Shown: piece after piece, positions 8,920 through 17,922 of the stretch
How positions within the stretch are numbered: the first letter of the stretch is position 1
How the letters are laid out: each line of letters starts with the position of its first letter
Assembly (NCBI RefSeq): GCF_006717045.1
Contig: NZ_VFPH01000003.1
Coordinates: forward strand, 124,001-188,000
Direction: 5' to 3'
DNA: 64,000 nucleotides
From: Pseudonocardia cypriaca
GTDB lineage: Bacteria > Actinomycetota > Actinomycetes > Mycobacteriales > Pseudonocardiaceae
Position numbers and translations under genes: made by a program
Notes under the pieces: model-generated
Told to the model about the DNA's origin: nothing
The model's database searches: none
Seen by the model: only the letters and a program-made list of their open reading frames with translations

Positions 8920-8970
8920 TCAGCTGCGCGGCGCCCGAACGAAGCACCACGGCCGTATGCATGCGCACAT
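8920..8970 (-). CDS. Putative leader peptide of the erm gene
   Basis: Sixteen-codon ORF MCACIRPWCFVRAPRS that begins exactly 7 nt after a TAGCGT -10 element (8983-8978), the spacing of leaderless actinobacterial transcripts. It ends in CGC AGC TGA, 79 nt before the erm start. A CTGCGC at 8897-8892 can pair with the GCGCAG that forms part of the erm ribosome site (8855-8850). Drug-induced stalling on such leaders is known to switch on erm genes; here it is inferred from layout only. Confidence 0.5.
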   Translation of the reverse strand: MCACIRPWCFVRAPRS

Positions 8971-8977
8971 GACGACC

Positions 8978-9006
8978 ACGCTACCGCCGGCCGCGACCGG
9001 TTTTCG
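8978..9006 (-). promoter_or_regulatory. Putative promoter of the erm leader transcript
   Basis: The -10 hexamer TAGCGT (8983-8978) lies 7 nt before the leader ATG. An AAAA run lies about 20 nt further upstream, next to a GGTCG in the -35 zone. AT-rich tracts beside the -35 are known for WhiB7-dependent resistance promoters, so WhiB7 control is possible but not shown. Confidence 0.4.
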
Positions 9007-9015
9007 CGCCCATCG

Positions 9016-9253
9016 GCGACGCGCTCACCGCCGAGCTGACGAGCGGCCGACTGCTGGCCGCGCTGGCCTAACCGAGCCCGAGCCGCTGCCCGCCGACCAC
9101 CCGCTGTGGACCGCGCCGGGGCTGTTCCTGTGCCCACACGCCGGGGGCAGCGTGCCCGGGCGGCTGGAGCGGTCATACCGGATCGCGGCCGACCAGATCG
9201 CCGCGTTCGTGCGGGGCGAGAAGCCGCCGAACCTCGTGCGGGACGGTTACTGA
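9016..9253 (+). pseudogene. Remnant of a D-2-hydroxyacid dehydrogenase
   Basis: C-terminal fragment of a phosphoglycerate-dehydrogenase-like enzyme. The first part reads DALTAELTSGRLLAALA and then hits TAA (9068-9070). The next block, TEPEPLPADHPLWTAPG, is in the neighbouring frame, followed by LFLCPHAGGSVPG with the family's active-site His and ending NLVRDGY. In intact relatives the two blocks are joined without a break, so one base has been lost near 9066. No N-terminal NAD-binding part is found upstream, where the erm promoter now lies. It is a decayed relic, probably left by rearrangement around the erm locus. Confidence 0.75.
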
Positions 9254-9277
9254 GCGCATTCGCCCGCGGCAGCCCCA

Positions 9278-9919
9278 GGGCCTCCTGGCGGCGCCGCGCA
9301 TTGTGCGGGGCCGCCCCTCACAGCTCAAGGGCGCCTGCGGCGTCGCTTCGCGAGCGCTGCGCGCCCCTTGAACTGCGAGCCTCTGCGACCCCTGAGGGCA
9401 AGCAGTGCGGGCAGGCCAGGGGCCTGCCCTCTTGGTGCGCGACGCCGCCAGGAGGCCGGTGTCGCGCATCTGGTTGCCTTCGCGCACCGGGTTTGGGCTC
9501 GCGCACCCCTTGTCGGGTCACGCTGCCGGTCGACGGGCAGCGTGGGCCGAGAACGGGTGCGTGAACCTTGCGGATCACCGCGAGCAGTACACAACGGCCT
9601 CGCCCGCGACCCTGGCGTGCTCCTCGCGCCGATCAACCTGACCGCGACCTCGCTCCCACCCCATGATCAGCGATTCGGTGCGTTCCCGGCTTGTTCCCGC
9701 CGGTTTTGCGCCGAAGCCGTGATCATGGTGGTCAGACCGCCTTCGGTGGCGCCGCGCGCCGAAGGGGCTGGCCTGTGGCCTGCCCGCGAAGCGGGCCCGG
9801 AGGGGCCGTAGAGGCTCGCGGGTCAAGGGTCGCGAAGCGATCGCGGAGCGACGCGCAGCGCCCTTGAGGCGTGAGGGGCGGCCCCGCACAATGCGCGGCG
9901 CCACCGAAGGCCCGGTGAG
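9278..9919. repeat. Intergenic repeat element, copy 1, with long inverted arms
   Basis: The stretch holds no supported gene. Its ends are imperfect inverted repeats: 9290-9333 matches the reverse complement of 9859-9902 at 42 of 44 positions, and weaker complementarity continues inward to about 9450 and 9745. The central part plus right arm (9498-9919) recurs as a direct copy at 21318-21731. Inside, CCATGATCA (about 9660) and TGATCATGG (about 9721) form a smaller inverted repeat present in both copies. No transposase is encoded. It lies between 3' ends of convergent genes, the same setting as copy 2. Confidence 0.8.
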
Positions 9920-10015
9920 GGGTACGCCTGTGCGAGATGGGGCACCGCTCGAGGCCTGGTGGGGATGAGACCCGGGCGGCACGTGGCGCCGCTGGAGACC
10001 TGGCCGGTGAGCGGC

Positions 10016-10165
10016 TCAGACCACCGGCCGAGTGGCGCGGTGCAACGTCACCGCGCCGAGGGCCAGGTTGCGCCAGGCCACGTCCGTCCGGCCGGCCTTC
10101 GCGATGCGCCGGGCCAGGTCGGGGCGGCCGGCCTGCGCGATTCCCGCGTTCCGCGGTGAACGCAC
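10016..10165 (-). CDS. Small hypothetical ORF downstream of purH
   Basis: Forty-nine codons from a GTG at 10165, beginning 38 nt after the purH stop. The protein reads RPDLARRIAKAGRTDVAW in its middle and ends ATRPVV. Third codon positions are almost all G or C after the fourth codon, as in real genes here, while the ribosome site is weak. An in-frame stop lies four codons upstream of the GTG. It could be a genuine small gene or the tail of a lost one. No function is recognised. Confidence 0.35.
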   Translation of the reverse strand: MRSPRNAGIAQAGRPDLARRIAKAGRTDVAWRNLALGAVTLHRATRPVV

Positions 10166-10203
10166 ACCGCCAGCAGCTCACCTGCCGTTGCGGCGCGCGG
10201 AGC

Positions 10204-11756
<1,553 letters not shown>

Positions 11757-11760
<4 letters not shown>

Positions 11761-12404
11761 GGGATGGTCACCTCTCGTCCGGTCACGGTGGCCCCTTCCC
11801 GGGCCAGCGCCGCGACGGTGCCGACCAGCAGCCGCCGCTCCTCGATCTTGATGCGTTCGTGCAGCGTGTCGACGGTGTCACCGGGCTCGACGGGCACCGC
11901 GCTCTGGGCGAGCACCGGGCCGGTGTCCACGCCGTCGTCGACGATGTGCACCGTGGCTCCGGTGACCTTCACCCCGTACGCGAGCGCGTCGGCCACCCCG
12001 CGGACGCCGGGGAACGCCGGCAGCAGCGCGGGATGTGTGTTGATCATCGGGCTGCCGACGCTCGCGAGGAAGCCCGGGCCGAGGATCTTCATGAAGCCCG
12101 CGCTCACCACGAGGTCAGGGCGGTGCTCGGCAACGGCCTTGGCCATGGCGGCGTCCCATGCCGCGCGGTCGGCGTGGTCGGCGACCCGCACGGTGAAGGC
12201 CGGGACGCCGGCGCGGCGGGCGCGCGCGAGGCCCTCGATGTCGTCGCGGTCGGCCCCGACGGCCACCACCCGCGCCGGGTACCCGGGCTCGGCGGCGGCG
12301 TCGAGGAGCGCCTGCAGCAGCGTGCCCGACCCGGACACGAGCACGACCACCCGGGCCGGAACGGGGATCTCGACCCGGTAGGAACGGCTCGGCGACGCGG
12401 GCAC
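11757..12404 (-). CDS. purN: Phosphoribosylglycinamide formyltransferase
   Basis: Transfers formyl from 10-formyl-THF to GAR in purine synthesis, 215 residues. Visible family residues are VLVSGSGTLLQAL for phosphate binding, the catalytic Asn and His in INTHPALLPAFPG, and the catalytic Asp in HIVDDGVDTG. The start is GTG at 12404 with GAGGAG upstream. The first 15 residues (SPSRSYRVEIP) precede the usual family start and are lineage-specific. It overlaps purH by 4 nt and follows perM with an 86-nt gap. Confidence 0.96.
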
Positions 12405-12490
12405 GCGGGAAGCTCCTCGAGGGGTCGGGGATTCGCCTCTGACGCCGTTCAGCGTAGGCGGCGGTGCAGGTCACACCGCCTTCGGACCCG

Positions 12491-14170
12491 TTACCCGCGG
12501 TCGGGGTGCTCGCCCGCGTCCCGATCCTCGGCCTCCTCGGCGCGCTGCGCGACGAGCTCGGCCACGGTCTGCGGACCGCGCTGCTCCGGTACGGGCGCGG
12601 GCGGTTCCTCCACCTTCGCCTCCGGTCGTTGCCACCAGCGGCGGCGCGGCGGCCGCTCGGTCTGGTCCGGCGAGCGGCGGGTGGCGGGGATGCGGCGCGG
12701 GGCGGCCCGCTCGTCGACCTTCCGGTCCGGGCGCCGCTGTGCACCGGCATCGCGCCGCCTGCGGGCGCCCCGGGACCCCGGCGCATCGGCACGCTCCCCG
12801 GCATCCCGGTCTTCCTCAGGCGCATCCTCCGCGGCCTCGGGCTCGGCCTGGTCCGCCCGCGGGAGGTCGGGGTTCGCTGCGTCCTGCTCCTCGTCGGCGG
12901 CCTCGGTCGCCTCGCCCGGAGCGTCGTCCTCCACCTCCACCACGTCGCCGCCGGACGGTTGCGCGCTGTCCGGCGCGGCTTCCACACCCGGCCGCAGCAC
13001 CGCGACCAGCATGATGGGCACCCCGACCCACAGCAGCACGGCCGGCACCAGCAGCTCGACGGGCAGCCGCACCGGGTCGAAGGGGCCCGTGGCGAGCCTG
13101 CCGCCCGTCAGGAACGCGAGCAGCCCGATCACGACCGCGGTGGAACAGGCGGTGGCGAGGGCCGCCGAGAACCGGTGATTCGGGGGCGCCGCGCGGCGGC
13201 ATGCGATGCCGGTGAGCAGGCCGACGCCGATCGGCAGCAGGAACACGGTGAGCGCCCACGCGGGCGGCACACCGGTGGGCAGCGCGGCGAGCAGCGGGAA
13301 GCTCGACGGCGCCGTGGTGCTCGTGACGAACGGTGACGCCGTCGCGGCGCCGACCGTGATCCCCGGACCGAGGGCCCAGCTGGCACCGCTGACCACGGCG
13401 TTGGGCAGGTAGGCGATCGCCAGGAACGTGACACCGACCGCTGACCCGAAGCCGGGAGCCAGCCGGGAGTACGCAGATGCGACCGCGCCCGCCTGCACGG
13501 CCAGCCCCGCCACCAGGACCGCCGATCCGACGCAGGCGAGCCCGGTGAGCGCGACCGCCGTTCCACGCATCGCCGGACGCAGCCAGCCGGGCAGCCGGGC
13601 CGCCCGATCCGGCGGGAGCCCGCACACCCGCAGCACGCCGACGGCGCCCGCCAGCCCCGACACCAGCCCACCACCGACCATCGCCGACCAGGGCGCCACG
13701 GCGACCTCGGCCGCCCGCGGCAGGAGCGCGCTGCCCAGTACCGCGACCGCGGCGTGGGCCCCGGCCACCGCCACGAGCACCGCGCCCGCGTCGTGGCGGG
13801 ACCGGCCGCCCAGGCGGCGCACCGTCCACGCCGCACCGAGCGCGACCACCACGCTGACGCCTGCGGTCGGCAGCAGCGGCAGCACGCTGAGCGGCTGCCC
13901 CTCCAGCACGAGCGGGATCTGGTGCGCGGCGAGCCAGAGCGGGATCGCGGCGGCGAACGCGCCGTCGACCGAGACGGCGCCACCCGCCGTGAAGATCACC
14001 ACGGCGGCGGCGGGCACGAGCAGGGCGTAGCTGAGCAGGACGGTGCCCATCGCCCCGGCCAGCAGCAGCCGCAGCCGGTCGAGGCCCTCGACCCCGCTCT
14101 CCGTCCCGCTCGTCGCAGGCTCGGGATCGGGTGTCGGTTCGTGGTCGGTGCCGGCGAGGGTGCGCGTCAC
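12491..14170 (-). CDS. perM: PerM-like multi-pass membrane protein (DUF6350)
   Basis: Integral membrane protein, 559 residues from a GTG at 14170. A polar N-terminus of about 30 residues is followed by nine to eleven hydrophobic helices up to about residue 420, then a long Glu/Asp/Arg-rich cytoplasmic tail of low complexity. Position (sucCD to purNH) and topology match M. tuberculosis Rv0955/PerM, which stabilises the divisome protein FtsB and is needed in persistent infection. A cell-division role is therefore inferred from synteny. The tail is longer than the mycobacterial one. Confidence 0.8.
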   Translation of the reverse strand: MTRTLAGTDHEPTPDPEPATSGTESGVEGLDRLRLLLAGAMGTVLLSYALLVPAAAVVIFTAGGAVSVDGAFAAAIPLWLAAHQIPLVLEGQPLSVLPLLPTAGVSVVVALGAAWTVRRLGGRSRHDAGAVLVAVAGAHAAVAVLGSALLPRAAEVAVAPWSAMVGGGLVSGLAGAVGVLRVCGLPPDRAARLPGWLRPAMRGTAVALTGLACVGSAVLVAGLAVQAGAVASAYSRLAPGFGSAVGVTFLAIAYLPNAVVSGASWALGPGITVGAATASPFVTSTTAPSSFPLLAALPTGVPPAWALTVFLLPIGVGLLTGIACRRAAPPNHRFSAALATACSTAVVIGLLAFLTGGRLATGPFDPVRLPVELLVPAVLLWVGVPIMLVAVLRPGVEAAPDSAQPSGGDVVEVEDDAPGEATEAADEEQDAANPDLPRADQAEPEAAEDAPEEDRDAGERADAPGSRGARRRRDAGAQRRPDRKVDERAAPRRIPATRRSPDQTERPPRRRWWQRPEAKVEEPPAPVPEQRGPQTVAELVAQRAEEAEDRDAGEHPDRG

Positions 14171-14224
14171 CCACCCAGGGTTGCAGCGCTACCCGCTCGG
14201 GTGGAGCAGGCTCGCCGAGGCGGC

Positions 14225-15190
14225 CTACCCCGGCGGGCTGTTCGAGGGCCCGTTCTGACCGGGCTGGTGCTCGCCGGGCTGCTTGATGATCCGGGTGTGG
14301 TCGCCGCTGGTCTGCTCGGCGTCGCCACCCTCGGGCCGTGCCGACGCCTGCGGGATCGCCGTGGTCGGTTCGCCCGACACGGGCGTGCCCGCGCTCGGGG
14401 TGTCGCCGCCGTCGCCCCCGCCGCCGTACCAGCTCGGAGGGCCGCTCGCGGAGCGTGCGCCGGGTTCCGTCTGCCCCCACGGTTGCTGCTGCTGCCCGTA
14501 GCCGCCGGGGGCGCCGTAACCCGGCTGCCCGTAACCCGGCTGCGGGCCGTACTGCCCCGGCTGGCCGTAACCCGGCCCGCCGTAGCCCGGCTGGCCGTAC
14601 CCCGGCGGGTACTGGCCGTAGCCGCCCTGCTGGCCGTACCCCGGCGGGTACTGCCCGTAGCCGCCCTGCTGGCCGTACCCCTGCGGCTCGCGTGGCCGCG
14701 GCGCGGGCGCCTTGACCAGGCCTGCGTCGAGCAGCACGGCACCGAGCGCGGCCACCGCCTGCAGGAGCGCCAGCACCAGCGCGATGATCGCGGTGCTGGA
14801 CGCCCCGCCCTGGGCGACGGCCTGCAGCAGGAACAGCGCACCGGTGAGCACGATCACCGTGGCGGGTACGAGCACCCGCCCCGCCCTGGGCAGCAGGGCC
14901 GCGCCTGCGAGCAACCCGCCGCCGAGCAGCAGGAAACCGAGGAAGCTGCCCGAGAGCCCCGCCTCGACGAAGCCGAGCAGGTAGAGCACCACGCCGAGGC
15001 CGGCGGCGGCGAGCACCAGCAACCGGGCGGGGCCGGGAGCGAGCTGCGGTGCCTCCGACGCGGTGGGCGCGGGTTCGGCGGGCGAGGGGGCGCCTGCCGG
15101 CGATCCGGACGCCTGCGGAGCCGACGACGGGGACGGCGTTGCGGACGGTGTGGGCTGCCCAGGCCCCTGGTGTCCCGGTTGCTGGCTCAT
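14225..15190 (-). CDS. Rv0954-like tetraspan membrane protein with Gly-Tyr-Pro repeats (DUF5336)
   Basis: Membrane protein of 321 residues. The ATG at 15190 has a strong GGAGGGAG ribosome site, so a 12-codon extension was dropped. The N-terminus is a Pro/Ser/Ala-rich polar segment of about 50 residues, then four closely spaced helices (LLVLAAAGLGVVLYLLGFV to AVAALGAVLL), then a tail of PGYGQ/GGYGQYPPGYG repeats (about residues 160-240). It is syntenic with M. tuberculosis Rv0954, a cell-envelope protein partner in the division region. It probably acts with PerM, which begins 55 nt downstream on the same strand. Confidence 0.82.
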   Translation of the reverse strand: MSQQPGHQGPGQPTPSATPSPSSAPQASGSPAGAPSPAEPAPTASEAPQLAPGPARLLVLAAAGLGVVLYLLGFVEAGLSGSFLGFLLLGGGLLAGAALLPRAGRVLVPATVIVLTGALFLLQAVAQGGASSTAIIALVLALLQAVAALGAVLLDAGLVKAPAPRPREPQGYGQQGGYGQYPPGYGQQGGYGQYPPGYGQPGYGGPGYGQPGQYGPQPGYGQPGYGAPGGYGQQQQPWGQTEPGARSASGPPSWYGGGGDGGDTPSAGTPVSGEPTTAIPQASARPEGGDAEQTSGDHTRIIKQPGEHQPGQNGPSNSPPG

Positions 15191-15283
15191 GAGGAATCTC
15201 CCTCCGTGCGGCCTCCCGCGGTACACGTGCAGGCGGTGCTACCGAACGTAGTCCATCCACGGGGTTGCGGCCTCGACGGGCGA

Positions 15284-16822
15284 TCAGCCGTGCCCCGGTT
15301 CGGCGACCTCCCGCAACCCGCCGTCCACGCTCCACCACCTGGTGCACCCGACCTTCCGCAGGAACGGGTGGTCGTGGCTCGCGACGACGAGCGTCCCGCG
15401 GAACGCGGCCAGCGCCTCGGTGAGGCGTTCGACACTGTCCAGGTCGAGGTTGTTCGTCGGCTCGTCGAGCAGCAGGAGCTGCGGCGGCGGCTCGGCGAGC
15501 AGCAGCCGGGCCAGCACGACGCGGAACCGCTCCCCGCCCGACAGCGTGCCCGCCCGCTGGTCGACGGTGCGGCCGTGCACGCGGAACCGGGCGAGCCCGG
15601 CCCGCACCCGCTGCGGTGGGAGCGACGGAGCGGCGGCGCGCACGTTGTCGAGCACCGACGCCGCGTCGTCGAGCACATCGAGCCGCTGCGGCAGGTACGC
15701 GGCCGGGACGGCGGGCGCGAGGCTGCGCAGCAGCGTGGTCTTGCCGCTGCCGTTCGGCCCGAGCAACGCGATCCGCTCCGGACCCCGCACGGTCAGCCCG
15801 CCGACCTCGAGCACCGTGCGCCCGGCCGGCACCGCCGTACGCGGCAGGTCGACGCGGATCCGGTCGTCGTCGCGCACGGCCGTCTCGGCGGTGCGCAGCT
15901 CGCGGCGGGCGTCCGCGAGCCGCTCCTCGTGCATGATCCGGTGCTTGCCCGCCGAGACCTGCGCCTCCTGCCTGCGCATGTTCATGACGACCTTGGGCCG
16001 GCGCTTGTTGACGTAGTCGGTGTTGGCGTAGCGGACGCGCCGGTCGAGCTTGACCCGCGCCTCCACGAGCTGCCGCCGCTCGCGCCGGAGGTCGGCCTCG
16101 GCCACGCGGACGAGGCGCCGCGCCGTCTCCTGCTCGGCCGCGAGCTGCGCCTCGTACGCCGAGAGCGTGCCCCCGAACAGCCGCACCGCGCCGCCACGCA
16201 GTTCGGCGACGGTGTCGACGAGCTCGAGCAGCTCCCGGTCGTGGCTCACGACGAGCAGCACACCCGGCCACGCCGCGACGGCCGCGTGGAGCAGCTCGCG
16301 GGCCCGGCGGTCGAGGTTGTTGGTCGGCTCGTCGAGCAGCGCGATCGCCGGGCGGCGCACGAGCAGGCCGGCGAGCCCCGTGAGCACCGCCTCGCCGCCG
16401 GAGAGCGTGCCGACGCCGCGGTCGAGATCCGCCGGCAGGCCGAGGCGCGCGAGCTCCGCGACCGCGCGTTCCTCGACGTCCCACCCGTCCCCGACGGCCG
16501 CGATCGCCGTGGTGTCCCCCGCCTCGACGGCGTGCAGCGCGGCCCGCTGCTCGGCGATCCCGAGCAGCTCGGCGACGGTGCGCCCGGTGTCGAGGGCGAC
16601 GTCCTGCGCCAGGTAGCCGACGTCGCCCGCCGTGCTGATCGTCCCCGCGGTCGGGGCGAGCCGGCCCGCGACGAGGCGGAGCAGGGTGGACTTGCCGGAT
16701 CCGTTCAGCCCGATCAGGCCGGTGCGGCCGGCGCCGATCGCGACGTCGAGGTCGCGGAGGACGGGGGTGCCGTCCGGCCATGAGAAGGACAGGCCGGAGC
16801 AGACGATGGCAGGACTCGACAT
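15284..16822 (-). CDS. ABC-F ATPase, putative ribosome-protection resistance factor
   Basis: Soluble tandem-ABC protein of 512 residues without membrane segments. Domain 1 has Walker A GLNGSGKSTLL, signature LSGGEAV and Walker B IALLDEPTNNLD. Domain 2 has GPNGSGKTTLL, LSGGERF and LLLLDEPTNNLD. The linker (about residues 225-310) is rich in Arg and Lys and carries RRPKVVMNMRRQEAQ, the region that reaches the peptidyl-transferase centre in ARE-type ABC-F proteins. The family includes both housekeeping translation factors and antibiotic-protection proteins; the leader structure and a nearby erm favour resistance. It splits the otherwise conserved sucCD-Rv0954-perM order. Confidence 0.85.
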   Translation of the reverse strand: MSSPAIVCSGLSFSWPDGTPVLRDLDVAIGAGRTGLIGLNGSGKSTLLRLVAGRLAPTAGTISTAGDVGYLAQDVALDTGRTVAELLGIAEQRAALHAVEAGDTTAIAAVGDGWDVEERAVAELARLGLPADLDRGVGTLSGGEAVLTGLAGLLVRRPAIALLDEPTNNLDRRARELLHAAVAAWPGVLLVVSHDRELLELVDTVAELRGGAVRLFGGTLSAYEAQLAAEQETARRLVRVAEADLRRERRQLVEARVKLDRRVRYANTDYVNKRRPKVVMNMRRQEAQVSAGKHRIMHEERLADARRELRTAETAVRDDDRIRVDLPRTAVPAGRTVLEVGGLTVRGPERIALLGPNGSGKTTLLRSLAPAVPAAYLPQRLDVLDDAASVLDNVRAAAPSLPPQRVRAGLARFRVHGRTVDQRAGTLSGGERFRVVLARLLLAEPPPQLLLLDEPTNNLDLDSVERLTEALAAFRGTLVVASHDHPFLRKVGCTRWWSVDGGLREVAEPGHG

Positions 16823-16827
16823 GGGCG

Positions 16828-16889
16828 GACACCTCGCGGACGAACCGGAACCCGCCGGGCTGAGCCGCGGACGCGGGTGGGGAGGTGTC
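16828..16889 (-). promoter_or_regulatory. Shine-Dalgarno-sequestering leader of the ABC-F gene
   Basis: GAGGTGTC (16835-16828), which contains the ribosome site 7 nt before the ABC-F ATG, is exactly complementary to GACACCTC (16889-16882). The upstream copy overlaps and follows the stop codon of short ORFs ending at 16888. A ribosome held on that ORF would cover the anti-SD strand and free the start, the classical logic of translational attenuation. Confidence 0.6.
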
Positions 16890-16947
16890 AGCTGCGCACG
16901 AGCTCGACGGTACCCCGCTCGAGCGCCAATTGCAACAGCTGTCGCAT
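16888..16947 (-). CDS. Candidate upstream ORF(s) of the ABC-F gene
   Basis: Two readings are possible. From ATG at 16947 the ORF is MRQLLQLALERGTVELVRS, with its ATG overlapping the TAA of a 6-codon ORF MRAPAG (16967-16947). Alternatively, transcription from the TTGCAA-17-TACCGT promoter inside it would start a leaderless GTG CGC AGC TGA mini-ORF at 16899, exactly 7 nt after the -10. Both share the stop at 16888-16890, next to the anti-SD strand. Confidence 0.4.
   Translation of the reverse strand: MRQLLQLALERGTVELVRS
16907..16935 (-). promoter_or_regulatory. Putative sigma-70-type promoter of the ABC-F gene
   Basis: TTGCAA (-35, 16935-16930), a 17-nt spacer and TACCGT (-10, 16912-16907). 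The expected transcription start coincides with the GTG at 16899. This is the best -35/-10 pair between the sucD terminator palindrome and the ABC-F start. Confidence 0.55.
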
Positions 16948-16966
16948 TAACCGGCGGGTGCCCTCA

Positions 16967-17019
16967 TGCAGCAAAGCCACCTCCCCGCAAGGTGGCGGCG
17001 GGGAAGTGGCTTTGCTGCA
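16967..17019. terminator. 22-bp inverted repeat downstream of sucD
   Basis: Arms 16967-16988 and 16998-17019 are complementary at 21 of 22 positions, with a 9-nt loop. It begins 15 nt after the sucD stop and has no T-tract. The arm core GCAGCAAAGCCAC plus a C-rich end looks like a mobile or amplified palindrome type, but its main job here is probably terminating sucCD ahead of the ABC-F leader. Confidence 0.75.
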
Positions 17020-17033
17020 AGCCGGGCCGGGAG

Positions 17034-17921
17034 CTACTGCGCGGCCAGGATGTCCTTCATCAGCTGCGCGGTCTCGCTGGGGGTCTTGCCGACCTTGACC
17101 CCCGCCGCTTCCAGGGCGTCCTTCTTGGCCTGGGCGGTGCCCGCGGAGCCGGAGACGATGGCGCCCGCGTGGCCCATCGTCTTGCCCTCCGGGGCGGTGA
17201 ACCCGGCCACGTACCCGACCACCGGCTTGGTGACGTTGGCCTTGATGAACTCGGCCGCCCGCTCCTCGGCGTCGCCGCCGATCTCGCCGATCATCACGAT
17301 CGCCTTGGTGTCCGGGTCCTCCTCGAACGCCGCCAGCGCGTCGATGTGCGTGGTGCCGATCACCGGGTCGCCACCGATGCCGATCGCGGTGGAGAACCCG
17401 AACTCCCGCAGCTCGTACATCATCTGGTAGGTCAGCGTGCCCGACTTCGACACCAGCCCGATCGGGCCCGCACCCGCGATGTCGGCCGGGATGATCCCGG
17501 CGTTGGACTTGCCGGGGGAGATGATCCCGGGGCAGTTCGGGCCGATGATCCGCGTCTTGTTGCCCTTGGCGCTCGCGTGCGCCCAGAAGTAGGCGGAGTC
17601 GTGCACCGGGATGCCCTCGGTGATCACCACGCACAGCGGGATCTCGGCGTCGACCGCCTCGATCACCGCGTCCTTGGCGAACTTCGGCGGCACGAAGACG
17701 ACGGACACGTCCGCGCCGGTCTCCTTGATGGCCTCCTCGACGGTGCCGAAGACCGTGAGGTCCTTGCCGCCGATGGTCACGCTCGTGCCGGCCTTGCGAG
17801 CGTTGACGCCGCCGACGATGTTGGTACCGGCCGCCAGCATCTTGGTGGTGTGCTTGGTGCCCTCACCACCGGTCATGCCCTGGACGATGACCCTGCTGTT
17901 CTCGTTGAGGAAGATCGACAT
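17034..17921 (-). CDS. sucD: Succinyl-CoA synthetase (ADP-forming) alpha subunit
   Basis: Makes ATP or GTP from succinyl-CoA in the TCA cycle together with SucC, 295 residues, the usual length. The CoA-binding Rossmann part begins SRVIVQGMTGGEGTKHT, NCPGIISP is present, and the phosphorylated catalytic His lies in MGHAGAIVSG (about residue 250). The ATG is 1 nt after the sucC stop (TGAAATG region), so the pair forms an operon. A strong palindrome follows the stop. It is equivalent to Rv0952. Confidence 0.97.
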   Translation of the reverse strand: MSIFLNENSRVIVQGMTGGEGTKHTTKMLAAGTNIVGGVNARKAGTSVTIGGKDLTVFGTVEEAIKETGADVSVVFVPPKFAKDAVIEAVDAEIPLCVVITEGIPVHDSAYFWAHASAKGNKTRIIGPNCPGIISPGKSNAGIIPADIAGAGPIGLVSKSGTLTYQMMYELREFGFSTAIGIGGDPVIGTTHIDALAAFEEDPDTKAIVMIGEIGGDAEERAAEFIKANVTKPVVGYVAGFTAPEGKTMGHAGAIVSGSAGTAQAKKDALEAAGVKVGKTPSETAQLMKDILAAQ

Positions 17922-17922
17922 T

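Noticed and set aside
8708..8968. Minus-strand ORF of 86 codons starting two bases after the proposed erm leader ATG.
   Set aside because: It is in a different frame, overlaps the erm 5' end and lacks a ribosome site; the leader at 8970 fits the -10 spacing better.
5467..9039. Open plus-strand frame of 1190 codons opposite imuB, imuA' and erm.
   Set aside because: Arg/Gly/Pro-rich antisense shadow; the minus-strand genes have convincing motifs and coupled starts.
9278..9919. Insertion sequence with transposase.
   Set aside because: Inverted arms exist, but no frame shows a DDE, HUH or serine recombinase motif, and no clear target duplication was seen.
14500..14700. Short direct DNA repeats that could be mistaken for a CRISPR array.
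   Set aside because: They encode in-frame PGYGQ/GGYGQYPP protein repeats and have no unique spacers of constant length.
12816..16832. Open frame of over 1300 codons on the minus strand.
   Set aside because: It runs out of frame through perM, the Rv0954-like gene and abc-f, whose protein families are clear. It is an artefact of high GC.
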